The translations under genes and the position numbers were made by a program. A DNA stretch of 8,170 nucleotides from CAZHBA01 sp964530225 (GTDB lineage: Bacteria; Pseudomonadota; Alphaproteobacteria; UBA6615): NCBI GenBank assembly GCA_964530225.1, contig CAZHBA010000023.1:1-8170 (forward strand), given 5' to 3'. A model generated the notes under the pieces. The model had not been told where the DNA came from. It saw only the letters and a program-made list of their open reading frames with translations, and did no database searches. Positions 1 to 6,312 of the stretch are shown one piece after another; the stretch's first letter is position 1; every line of letters starts with the position of its first letter.

Positions 1-451
1 GAAGCGGGTCCGGGAACTCGCAGACGGCCCGGGCGCCTTGCTGTTGTGCGGCCGTTATGAAGGCATAGACCAGCGTGTCCTGGATGCTTGGGAAGTGGAA
101 GAAATAAGCCTCGGCGACTTCGTTCTTTCCGGCGGGGAGCCAGCGGTGTTGGCGCTTTTGGACGCGGTCGTCAGATTGTTACCCGGGGTTGTCGGCACAG
201 CGAAGTCTCTGGCCGAAGAGAGTTTTGAACAGAATTTGTTGGAGTACCCGCAATACACACGTCCGGCCACCTGGCGTGATAGACAAGGTGGCGAGAATAC
301 GGTGCCTGAGATTCTATCCTCTGGCCACCATGCCAAGATCGAGGCATGGCGCCGCGAGCAGGCCGAAGAGATTACACGGATGCGCCGGCCGGATTTATGG
401 GTCAAGCATACCACTCGACAGGTGGCGAAGGGCCGGCAAGGAAGTGAGTGA
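1..451 (+). CDS. trmD: tRNA (guanine-N1)-methyltransferase TrmD, 3' part
   Basis: TrmD methylates N1 of G37, next to the anticodon, using S-adenosylmethionine; this prevents +1 frameshifting. The gene enters from the left edge; the first full codon is at position 2 and about 149 residues of the C-terminal part are visible. The SPOUT trefoil-knot signature is clear: GRYEGID, then EISLGDFVLSGGE, then LLEYPQYTRP and VPEILSSGHHAKIEAWRR, followed by the usual basic C-terminal domain ending in RRPDLWVKH. The Arg of the RLLPGV segment, which matches the catalytic Arg154 of Haemophilus TrmD, is present. The position matching its Asp169 is Glu here (EESF instead of DSF). The TGA stop at 449-451 shares its last base with the rplS ATG, so the two are translationally coupled, as in the usual rpsP-rimM-trmD-rplS operon. 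Identification is firm; only the N-terminus is missing. Confidence 0.97.
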   Translation, partial: KRVRELADGPGALLLCGRYEGIDQRVLDAWEVEEISLGDFVLSGGEPAVLALLDAVVRLLPGVVGTAKSLAEESFEQNLLEYPQYTRPATWRDRQGGENTVPEILSSGHHAKIEAWRREQAEEITRMRRPDLWVKHTTRQVAKGRQGSE

Positions 452-930
452 TGAATACGTTAGAAAAATTCGAGGCCGCGGAACTGGCCAAACATGGTGA
501 CGACGATAGCGTTCCGAATTTCAGCCCGGGCGATACGCTGCGCGTTAATGTACGCGTTGTTGAGGGTGATCGCGAACGCATCCAGGCCTATGAGGGTGTT
601 TGCATCGCGCGCAAAAACGCCGGCATCAACTCCTCGTTCACGGTGCGCAAGCTCAGCTTCGGCGAGGGTGTCGAGCGCGTATTTCCGCTCTTCGGTCTCA
701 TAGTCGACTCCATCGATGTAATCCGCCGCGGCAAGGTACGCCGCGCCAAGCTCTATTACCTGCGCGGCCGCACGGGTAAGGCGGCGCGTATTTTCGAACG
801 TACGTCCGGCCACGGCATCAACAAAAACGCCAGAGGCAAAAAGCAGAAAGTTGTCGTACCGGAAACCGGAGCTGCCGAGAATCCGGAAGACGATCTTGCC
901 GCGCCGATCGAACCGGCGGCCGAGAAGTAA
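451..930 (+). CDS. rplS: 50S ribosomal protein L19
   Basis: L19 sits at the 30S-50S interface of the ribosome. The product has 159 residues, starting MNTLEKFEAAELAK. The L19 core covers residues 1 to about 115, with FSPGDTLRVNVRVVEGDRERIQAYEGVCIARK and GVERVFPL near residues 24-80, and the closing VRRAKLYYLRGRTGKAARI. The ATG at 451 was chosen over the GTG directly before it (448) because an AAGGAAG Shine-Dalgarno lies at 438-444 and because the start then overlaps the trmD stop. E. coli L19 is about 115 residues; here a tail of some 44 residues follows, first basic (NKNARGKKQK) and then acidic and Ala/Pro/Glu-rich. Tails like this are frequent in alphaproteobacterial L19 and are presumably disordered. 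A hairpin region follows before leuC. Confidence 0.98.
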   Translation: MNTLEKFEAAELAKHGDDDSVPNFSPGDTLRVNVRVVEGDRERIQAYEGVCIARKNAGINSSFTVRKLSFGEGVERVFPLFGLIVDSIDVIRRGKVRRAKLYYLRGRTGKAARIFERTSGHGINKNARGKKQKVVVPETGAAENPEDDLAAPIEPAAEK

Positions 931-936
931 GCCAAC

Positions 937-957
937 GGCGCCCAGTGAACGGGCGTC
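937..957 (+). promoter_or_regulatory. Hairpin A of the leuC leader (possible anti-terminator partner)
   Basis: GGCGCCC (937-943) can pair with GGGCGTC (951-957), giving seven pairs including one G-U around the loop AGTGAAC. No T-tract follows, so it is not itself a terminator. The left arm GGCGCCC is repeated exactly at 973-979, at the foot of the terminator-like hairpin. The right arm 951-957 can therefore pair equally well with the downstream copy, which would break the terminator. The pairing is seen in the sequence; a regulatory role is inference. Confidence 0.35.
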
Positions 958-974
958 AAAACGACGATAAAAGG

Positions 975-1010
975 CGCCCCTGGGCTGTAGGCTTGCGGGG
1001 CGTTTTATTT
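975..1010 (+). terminator. Rho-independent terminator-like hairpin after rplS
   Basis: CGCCCC (975-980) pairs with GGGGCG (997-1002) across a 16-nt loop, and TTTTATTT (1003-1010) follows directly. It lies 45 nt after the rplS stop and 43 nt before the leuC start. It could end the rpsP-trmD-rplS transcript, or act as a conditional terminator (attenuator) controlling read-through into leuC. No convincing promoter is visible between it and leuC, which favours partial read-through or a promoter further upstream. The stem is short but GC-pure. Confidence 0.6.
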
Positions 1011-1053
1011 GAGAATTTGGAGTTCCGCCGTTAGCGCGGACCGGAGGAGAACG

Positions 1054-2469
1054 ATGGTGAGGCCCCGCACCTTATTCGACAAGATCTGGGATTCCCATGT
1101 CGTCGATCGGCAGGAGGACGGCACCTGCCTGATCTACATCGACAAGCACTTGGTGCACGAGGTCACCAGTCCGCAGGCGTTCGAGGGACTACGGCTTGCC
1201 GGTCGCCCGGTGCGTCGGCCCGACGCCACCTTGGCGGTCGCCGATCACAACGTGCCAACCACCAACCGCAGCGCCGGTATCGACGATAAGGAATCGCTGC
1301 TGCAGGTAGAGACGCTTACCCGTAACTGCGAAGAGTTCGGCATCGAATTGTTTGACATGAACGATTTACGCCAAGGCATCGTCCACATTATCGGGCCCGA
1401 GCAAGGATTCACCCAGCCCGGCACAACGATTGTTTGCGGCGACAGCCACACCGCCACCCATGGCGCGTTCGGCGCGTTGGCCTTCGGCATCGGCACCTCG
1501 GAAGTCGAGCATGTGCTGGCGACCCAGGCCCTGCTGCAGCGGCCGGCCAAGAACCTGCGTATCGCCGTCGATGGCGAGCTGCCCCTCGGCGTCACGGCAA
1601 AGGACATGATCCTCGCCATGATCGGCGCCATCGGCACCGCCGGCGGCACTGGCCACGTCATCGAATATGCCGGCGAGGCGGTCCGTAACCTGTCGGTGGA
1701 AGGGCGCATGACTGTGTGCAATATGTCGATCGAAGGCGGAGCGCGCGCCGGCTTGGTGGCACCAGATGAGACCACCTATGCCTATCTCGAAGGCCGCCCG
1801 ATGGTGCCCAAGGCCGGTGCCTGGGAACAGGCCCTAGCTTTCTGGAAAACCCTACCATCCGACGACGGTGCCACCTACGACAAGGAAGTTATTCTCGCCG
1901 CCGCCGATATTGCACCGCAGGTGACGTGGGGCACCAGCCCGGAGAACGTGGTACCGATCACTGGCGCCGTACCCGATCCGGAAAACGACGCGCGCGACGA
2001 CAATCAACGCCAGGCCTGGGAACGCTCGCTGGAATATATGGATCTGGCGCCGGGTACCGCGATGCGGGACGTTACCATCGACAAGGTATTCATCGGCTCG
2101 TGCACCAATGGCCGTATCGAGGACCTGCGTGAGGCAGCTAAAATCACCGACGGTCACAAGGTGGCGGCGAGCGTCCACGCGATGGTTGTGCCGGGTTCCG
2201 GCCTAGTCAAACTACAGGCCGAGGAAGAGGGTCTCGATCAGATCTTCATTGACGCCGGTTTCGAATGGCGCGAGCCGGGATGCTCTATGTGTTTGGCCAT
2301 GAACGCTGATCGCCTAGAGCCAGGCGAGCGTTGCGCCTCGACCTCGAACCGCAACTTCGAGGGCCGCCAGGGCCGCGACGGGCGCACCCATTTGGTCAGC
2401 CCAGCGATGGCCGCCACGGCGGCTGTTTCGGGTAAACTCGCCGATGTCCGCGATTTTGACCAGGAGTAA
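1054..2469 (+). CDS. leuC: 3-isopropylmalate dehydratase large subunit
   Basis: LeuC and LeuD form isopropylmalate isomerase, which converts 2-isopropylmalate to 3-isopropylmalate through 2-isopropylmaleate in leucine biosynthesis (cytoplasmic, aconitase superfamily). The protein has 471 residues, normal for the family. The three ligands of the [4Fe-4S] cluster are present: Cys350 (in FIGSCTNGRIEDLR), Cys410 and Cys413 (in EPGCSMCLAMN). Other family motifs are TLFDKIWDSHVV at the N-terminus, CGDSHTATHGAFGALAFGIGTSEVEHVLATQ near residues 128-158, and STSNRNFEGRQGR near 429-441. The ATG at 1054 has a strong GGAGGAG site six to ten bases upstream. The frame stays open upstream to 1009, but that start would lie inside the terminator T-tract and adds non-homologous residues. 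The next gene starts 9 nt after the stop, so this is the first gene of a leu operon. Confidence 0.98.
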   Translation: MVRPRTLFDKIWDSHVVDRQEDGTCLIYIDKHLVHEVTSPQAFEGLRLAGRPVRRPDATLAVADHNVPTTNRSAGIDDKESLLQVETLTRNCEEFGIELFDMNDLRQGIVHIIGPEQGFTQPGTTIVCGDSHTATHGAFGALAFGIGTSEVEHVLATQALLQRPAKNLRIAVDGELPLGVTAKDMILAMIGAIGTAGGTGHVIEYAGEAVRNLSVEGRMTVCNMSIEGGARAGLVAPDETTYAYLEGRPMVPKAGAWEQALAFWKTLPSDDGATYDKEVILAAADIAPQVTWGTSPENVVPITGAVPDPENDARDDNQRQAWERSLEYMDLAPGTAMRDVTIDKVFIGSCTNGRIEDLREAAKITDGHKVAASVHAMVVPGSGLVKLQAEEEGLDQIFIDAGFEWREPGCSMCLAMNADRLEPGERCASTSNRNFEGRQGRDGRTHLVSPAMAATAAVSGKLADVRDFDQE

Positions 2470-2478
2470 TTCCACCCC

Positions 2479-2925
2479 ATGGCCGACGCTCTGACCGGGA
2501 TAAGCTTTCGCTATGCGGGCTTTTGGTTGCGGCTGGTCGCCGTAATCCTCGATACCGGAATTCTGTTTATTGCGATGCTGGGATTCGGCGCTGTCTTCGA
2601 AGTCAATATATTCGCAGTAACGCCGACCGATCTCGATCGCGAAGGCATCATCATACTTGAAGGTGTCATGGTGCTTATCAGCTGGATTTACTATGCGGGT
2701 ATGGAAAGCACCTCACCCCAGGCTACCGTAGGCAAGCTGTTCATGGGTATCTACGTGACCGACCGGAATGGCGACCGTGCTAGCTTCGGCCGCGCCAGCT
2801 TGCGCTATTGGGCCAAGTACCCTTCGGCCTTGATTTTGTTTATCGGCTTTTTGATGTCCATAATTACCCGGCACAGACAGGCCTTGCATGACATCATTGC
2901 AAATTGCCTGGTGCTGAAGCGATAG
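2479..2925 (+). CDS. RDD-family integral membrane protein
   Basis: A 148-residue membrane protein with the RDD-domain pattern: Arg18 at the start of the first helix (FWLRLVAVILD), Asp25 inside that helix, and a late Asp138 in the closing motif RHRQALHDIIANCLVLKR. The region near residues 84-90 (TVGKLFMGI) and RASLRYWAKYPS at about 105-114 are also typical of the family. Hydrophobic segments are at roughly 16-40, 56-76 and 113-130. The biochemical role of most RDD proteins is unknown; some have been linked to ion transport. It lies between leuC and leuD with gaps of 9 and 11 nt and almost certainly shares their mRNA. Its AGGAG site (2462-2466) overlaps the end of leuC and is 12 nt from the ATG, longer than optimal, so it may be translated less than its neighbours. 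I see no direct link to leucine synthesis. Confidence 0.88.
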   Translation: MADALTGISFRYAGFWLRLVAVILDTGILFIAMLGFGAVFEVNIFAVTPTDLDREGIIILEGVMVLISWIYYAGMESTSPQATVGKLFMGIYVTDRNGDRASFGRASLRYWAKYPSALILFIGFLMSIITRHRQALHDIIANCLVLKR

Positions 2926-2936
2926 GACGGAAGAAC

Positions 2937-3557
2937 ATGGAAAAATTCAGCAAGGTCACCGGCGTTGCTGCGCCGCTGCCAATGGTCAATATCGATACCG
3001 ATAAGATTATTCCCAAGCAGTTTTTGAAAACGATTGCGCGTACCGGCCTTGCCAAGGGGTTGTTTCACGAGTTGCGCACCGGCATCGATGGCAACAATAC
3101 CGGTGAGTTCGTCCTCGATCGCGAGCCCTACACCGAGGCCAAGATAATCGTCGCTGGCGATAATTTTGGCTGCGGGTCGTCGCGCGAGCACGCGCCGTGG
3201 GCGTTGCAGGATTTTGGTATAAGCGTGGTGATTTCGTCGTCTTACGCCGACATTTTCTATAACAACAGCTTCAAGAACGGCATGCTACTGATCAAGCTAC
3301 CGCCCGGGCAGGTCGACGAGCTGATGGCGGTGGCCAACGATCCGGAAAACCCCGAGCTGACGGTTGATCTGGAAAACCAGCAGATCAATGCGCCCAATGG
3401 CGTCACTTATGATTTTGACCTGGACCCGTTCCTGAAACATTGTCTGCTCGAAGGTTTGGACGACATTGGCCAGACCCTGCAGAGAGAGGCCAAGATCATC
3501 GATTATGAAGATCAGCAGCGCCAACAACAGCCCTGGCTCTACAAGGTGGCGTCGTAG
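2937..3557 (+). CDS. leuD: 3-isopropylmalate dehydratase small subunit
   Basis: LeuD is the swivelling partner of LeuC in isopropylmalate isomerase. The 206-residue product matches the family length of about 200. It starts MEKFSKVTGVAAPLPMVNIDTDKIIPKQFL, where NIDTD..IIPKQFL is the family signature, and carries the substrate-binding loop GDNFGCGSSREHAPWAL at residues 74-90, followed by SSYADIFYNNSFKNGML. The ATG at 2937 is preceded by GGACGGAAG (2925-2933). The frame is open further upstream (TTG at 2904), but that start would overlap the RDD gene and add unrelated residues. The C-terminal end is glutamine-rich (EDQQRQQQPW), a minor oddity. The gene follows the RDD gene by 11 nt and is followed by leuB after 47 nt. 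Confidence 0.98.
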   Translation: MEKFSKVTGVAAPLPMVNIDTDKIIPKQFLKTIARTGLAKGLFHELRTGIDGNNTGEFVLDREPYTEAKIIVAGDNFGCGSSREHAPWALQDFGISVVISSSYADIFYNNSFKNGMLLIKLPPGQVDELMAVANDPENPELTVDLENQQINAPNGVTYDFDLDPFLKHCLLEGLDDIGQTLQREAKIIDYEDQQRQQQPWLYKVAS

Positions 3558-3604
3558 TTTCACGCCGAAAATAAAAAACAAAGTTAGTTTGGGGGGAGAG
3601 AATT

Positions 3605-4720
3605 ATGGCGGCGAATAGAAGTGTATTGGTCTTGCCGGGCGACGGTATCGGTCCGGAGGTCATGGAGCAGGCCCAGCGGGTGATGGGGTGGTTTAACGCC
3701 AAGGGTGGCGTCACCTTCGACGTTACTGAGGATCTGGTCGGCGGCGCCTGCTATGACGCTCACGGGGTGTCCATCCGTAACGAGACCATGGAAGTTGCCA
3801 TGGCCACCGATGCGGTGCTGTTTGGCGCTGTCGGCGGGCCGCAATGGGATGATGCACCGCGCGAGCACCGGCCCGAAGCCGGCCTGTTGCGCCTGCGCAA
3901 AGACCTCGACCTGTTTGCCAATTTGCGCCCGGCCATCGTGCTCGACGCCATGGTCGATGCCTCGACCCTGAAGCCGGAAGTGGTTAAGGGTCTCGATATC
4001 CTAATCCTGCGCGAGCTTACCTCGGGCGTCTATTTTGGCCAGCCCAAGGGCGAGCAGACGCTGGAAGACGGCACCGTGCGCGTCGTCGATACGCAAGCCT
4101 ACACCGAAGAAGAAATCGTGCGCGTGTTGCGCGTCGGCTTCGAGTTGGCCCGCAAGCGCAAGAACAAGGTCCACTGTGCCGAGAAATCGAACGTTATGGA
4201 GACTGGCGTATTCTGGCGCCAGATTTCGGCCCGCGTCGCGAAGGAAGAATTTCCCGATGTGGAGTTCGAGCACATTCTCGCCGACAACTGCGCCATGTTG
4301 TTGATCCGCGACCCGCATCAATTCGATGTCATCGTCACCGATAATCTGTTCGGCGATATCCTGTCCGACGAGGCGGCGATGATGACCGGCTCGCTGGGCA
4401 TGCTGCCCTCGGCGAGCCTCGGCAGTCCTGATTCGGTAACCGGCAAGCGCTACGCCATGTACGAGCCGGTGCACGGTACTGCGCCGGACATCGCCGGGCA
4501 GGGCAAGGCCAATCCGCTGGCCATGCTGCTCAGCTTCGCCATGATGCTGCGTTACTCGTTCGATCTGGCCGATGATGCCGACCGCGTCGAGACGGCGGTG
4601 CAGAACGTCCTCAACGAGGGCTACCGCACCGGCGATATCATGCAGGCTGGCGCCAACCTTGTATCGACAGAAGAAATGGGTACACACCTGCTAGCCGAAC
4701 TCGACCGGCTAGCCGAGTGA
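3605..4720 (+). CDS. leuB: 3-isopropylmalate dehydrogenase
   Basis: LeuB oxidises 3-isopropylmalate with NAD+; the product decarboxylates to 4-methyl-2-oxopentanoate, the keto acid of leucine. The 371-residue protein has the family's N-terminal PGDGIGPEV (residues 11-19), substrate-binding Arg98, Arg108 and Arg136, catalytic Tyr143 (TSGVYFGQPKG) and Lys194 (AEKSNVMET). The metal-binding aspartates Asp227 (ADNCAM), Asp251 and Asp255 (TDNLFGDILSDEAAM) are present, as is the NAD-binding EPVHGTAPDIAGQGKANP (287-304). The ATG at 3605 is preceded by a GGGGGGAG run (3591-3598), a strong ribosome-binding site. The 47-nt gap after leuD shows no terminator, so it probably shares the leuC transcript. 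An 8-bp perfect hairpin is encoded in its last codons. Confidence 0.98.
   Translation: MAANRSVLVLPGDGIGPEVMEQAQRVMGWFNAKGGVTFDVTEDLVGGACYDAHGVSIRNETMEVAMATDAVLFGAVGGPQWDDAPREHRPEAGLLRLRKDLDLFANLRPAIVLDAMVDASTLKPEVVKGLDILILRELTSGVYFGQPKGEQTLEDGTVRVVDTQAYTEEEIVRVLRVGFELARKRKNKVHCAEKSNVMETGVFWRQISARVAKEEFPDVEFEHILADNCAMLLIRDPHQFDVIVTDNLFGDILSDEAAMMTGSLGMLPSASLGSPDSVTGKRYAMYEPVHGTAPDIAGQGKANPLAMLLSFAMMLRYSFDLADDADRVETAVQNVLNEGYRTGDIMQAGANLVSTEEMGTHLLAELDRLAE
4690..4713 (+). other. Perfect 8-bp hairpin at the 3' end of leuB
   Basis: GCTAGCCG (4690-4697) and CGGCTAGC (4706-4713) are perfect inverted repeats around the 8-nt loop AACTCGAC. The hairpin is inside the coding sequence and ends four bases before the leuB stop codon. 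No T-tract follows. It arises from two Leu-Ala-Glu units that both use the uncommon Leu codon CTA. It may protect the 3' end of the leu mRNA or simply be a by-product of the repeated peptide. Confidence 0.4.
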
Positions 4721-4749
4721 CTACGCACGAATTGACGTGATGCTGAATC

Positions 4750-4778
4750 GCGGCGTAAGCTTTGTGTCTCGACGCCGC
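4750..4778 (+). other. Inverted repeat in the leuB to exported-protein gap
   Basis: GCGGCGT (4750-4756) and ACGCCGC (4772-4778) pair perfectly around a 15-nt loop. It lies 29 nt after the leuB stop and 14 nt before the next ATG. The bases after it are AT-AAGAAG, not a T-run, so it is not a standard terminator. It could be a weak end of the leu transcript, an operator, or a structure near the ribosome-binding site of the next gene. Confidence 0.35.
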
Positions 4779-4792
4779 ATAAGAAGCAGGCG

Positions 4793-5077
4793 ATGAAAGC
4801 AATTCTTACGATAACCGCTGTTTCGGCATTGGCCATCGCGTTTTCCGCACCAGCTTTGGCACAGCAGGCGAACGAGCGAACCGCATTCACCCATAGTGGC
4901 GACCAGTGCGCGATCAGTAAGGCCGTGATGGCCGCAGTTACCGAAAACCAGCAGCAGCATATGGCAGCGACCAAGACGAAGATCGATTTGTTAATCGAAA
5001 ATGCCTTGGCTTTGTCGCATTCGGTTAAAGTGGCGGGGTCGCCGGTAAAGCTGGGCAAGGGCTCACCTGACGGTTAG
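4793..5077 (+). CDS. Small exported protein of unknown function
   Basis: A 94-residue protein I do not recognise. Residues 1-23 form a textbook Sec signal peptide: Lys2, a hydrophobic core (AILTITAVSALAIAFSA) and an ALA cleavage motif before QQ, so a mature periplasmic or secreted protein of about 71 residues is expected. The mature part has one cysteine (GDQCAISK, near residue 39), an amphipathic stretch (AVMAAVTENQQQHMAATKTKIDLLIENALALSHSVK) likely to be helical, and a Gly/Pro/Lys-rich end. There is no Cys at the cleavage site, so it is not a lipoprotein. The ribosome-binding site is weak (AGAAGCAGG at 4782-4790). It lies 72 nt after leuB on the same strand and 68 nt before the methyltransferase gene. 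The signal peptide argues that it is a real gene; function is open. Confidence 0.7.
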   Translation: MKAILTITAVSALAIAFSAPALAQQANERTAFTHSGDQCAISKAVMAAVTENQQQHMAATKTKIDLLIENALALSHSVKVAGSPVKLGKGSPDG

Positions 5078-5145
5078 GAATACGCGATATTCGATTGGTG
5101 GGGGCGAGTTTCTGCCACCGTTTGTCGTTCTGAGAGGAAGGTACG

Positions 5146-5952
5146 GTGCCCGACGTTTATTTAACCATCAACGAGGCCGACCCGGCGCTGCTGGCGGAAA
5201 TCGCCACCGGGCTGGAGGCGCGCGCTGCGTTACCTCAGCAGGTGGAGATTCTCGAAACCTATTTGGGCGATGTGGATTTTCCGGATGGCGCGCGGGTGCT
5301 CGATGTCGGCTGTGGCACCGGCGCCCAGTCGCGCACACTGATCCGACAGCCCGGTGTGGGCGAAGTCGTCGGTGTCGACCGGGCGAAGTTTCTGCTCGAA
5401 CGCGCGCGCGAGCTCGGCGCGGGTATTGACAGTCTTTCGTTCGAAGAAGGTGACGGCCACAATATTCCGCTGGCGGATGCTTCCTTCGACGTTGCCGTCG
5501 CGCACACGTTGCTCACCCATGTCGCCGATTCGGAAGCGGTAATTACCGATATCTTTCGCGTATTGCGACCGGGCGGCACGCTGGCCATTTGTGACGGCGA
5601 TTTTTCCACCATGTCGGCGTCGATTGGCGACCGCGACCCGCTGCAGGCGTGCGCCGATTCGTTCGTTGAGTATACGGTCAATGACGCTTGGCTGATGCGC
5701 CGTTTACCGCACTTGGTTTGCGAGGTCGGGTTCACCACCGGCTGCGCGCGCAGCTATAACTTCATCGAAACGGAAGACCCTCTGACCACTGCCAACTGGT
5801 TTCGCCGCGGTGCCGACTGGCTGGTCAAGGAAGGCCGCATCGCCTCCGAATTGGGCGACGCGCTAAAGGCCGAGATCGAGCGTCGCGTTACCGCTGGCGT
5901 CTATTTCGGCTGTATGAAGTACGACAGCCTCATCTGCTGCAAGCCGGGCTAA
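5146..5952 (+). CDS. Class I SAM-dependent methyltransferase
   Basis: A 268-residue cytosolic methyltransferase of the Methyltransf_11/25 (UbiE-like) type. Motif I is VLDVGCGTGAQSRTL at residues 51-65 (SAM-binding loop Asp53-Gly59), and the acidic end of strand 2 is VVGVDRAKFLLERARE with Asp78. Motif III is GDGHNIPLADASFDVAVAHTLLTHV at about 102-126, and the post-motif is RVLRPGGTLAICDGDF. The substrate cannot be read from the sequence; proteins of this layout act on small molecules, quinones or lipids as well as on unknown substrates. The GTG at 5146 was chosen because GAGAGGAAGG (5132-5141) lies just upstream and because the N-terminus then reads as a helical cap before the SAM domain. The C-terminus has three cysteines close together (GCMKYDSLICCKPG). 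As sequenced, its last 90 bases overlap the convergent DUF962 frame. Confidence 0.9.
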   Translation: MPDVYLTINEADPALLAEIATGLEARAALPQQVEILETYLGDVDFPDGARVLDVGCGTGAQSRTLIRQPGVGEVVGVDRAKFLLERARELGAGIDSLSFEEGDGHNIPLADASFDVAVAHTLLTHVADSEAVITDIFRVLRPGGTLAICDGDFSTMSASIGDRDPLQACADSFVEYTVNDAWLMRRLPHLVCEVGFTTGCARSYNFIETEDPLTTANWFRRGADWLVKEGRIASELGDALKAEIERRVTAGVYFGCMKYDSLICCKPG

Positions 5953-6285
5953 AGCTAACTCCCCCCCCGCGCTGTGCAGTTCCGCCGACAGACGGCCAGT
6001 GAGCCAAAGTGCCACCAAGCGGAAATCGCTGATAAGCGACCAAATGGGATAGCTGAACGTCGCTGGGCGATTATGCTCGATAAAAGCGTGCGCGGTCCAC
6101 GCCGGGCCGTACCCGACGACGAAAGCAACCGCCAACAGCCACCAAGTCTGGTTAACAATAGCGTAGGTTAGGCACGCCACGCCCAAGCCGGTACCGGCAT
6201 AGTGTAGCGCCCGCGTCCCGCGGCGGCTGTGTTCGCCTAGGTAAAACGGCCAAAACTCGGCGTATGTCGAAATCCGCTCGACCAT
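5863..6285 (-). CDS. DUF962 / Mpo1-like membrane protein, frame probably disturbed at its end
   Basis: The first 108 residues match the DUF962 (Mpo1-like) family: FWPFYLGEHSRRGTRALHYAGT near the N-terminus, a hydrophobic stretch at about 31-62, then GYGPAWTAHAFIEHNRPATFSYPIWSLISDFRLVALWLTGRL. Conserved histidines His19, His28, His66 and His71 are present; yeast Mpo1, a member of this family, is an Fe2+-dependent dioxygenase of 2-hydroxy fatty acids, but the bacterial role is unknown. The remaining 32 residues run antisense through the methyltransferase gene and do not look like the family. They follow a run of eight G on this strand (5961-5968). With seven G the protein would end SAGGS at a TAG at 5957-5955, giving 109 residues and a 2-nt gap to the methyltransferase stop. 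I see no clear Shine-Dalgarno before the ATG at 6285. Confidence 0.85.
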   Translation of the reverse strand: MVERISTYAEFWPFYLGEHSRRGTRALHYAGTGLGVACLTYAIVNQTWWLLAVAFVVGYGPAWTAHAFIEHNRPATFSYPIWSLISDFRLVALWLTGRLSAELHSAGGELALARLAADEAVVLHTAEIDASGNATLDLGL

Positions 6286-6312
6286 GCTGTCATGTTGCCA
6301 TATTTTTTATTG

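Noticed and set aside
945..1034. A GTG-initiated leader frame across the rplS-leuC gap as a leucine leader peptide
   Set aside because: It has no Shine-Dalgarno and only three scattered leucine codons in about 29, so it does not look like a classical leucine attenuation peptide.
1245..1775. A 176-codon minus-strand frame inside leuC
   Set aside because: It is rich in Ser, Pro, Met and Ala, as expected for antisense of a GC-rich gene, with no ribosome-binding site; leuC is intact.
4001..4687. A 228-codon open frame on the minus strand inside leuB
   Set aside because: It is an antisense shadow of leuB with no start signal and no recognisable domain; leuB is complete with all its key residues.
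5097..5119. GGTGG / CCACC inverted repeat before the methyltransferase gene
   Set aside because: Five base pairs with a 13-nt loop and only a mixed GT-rich tail; too weak for a terminator call. The nearby GAATA/TATTC pair (5078-5092) is also only five AT-rich pairs.
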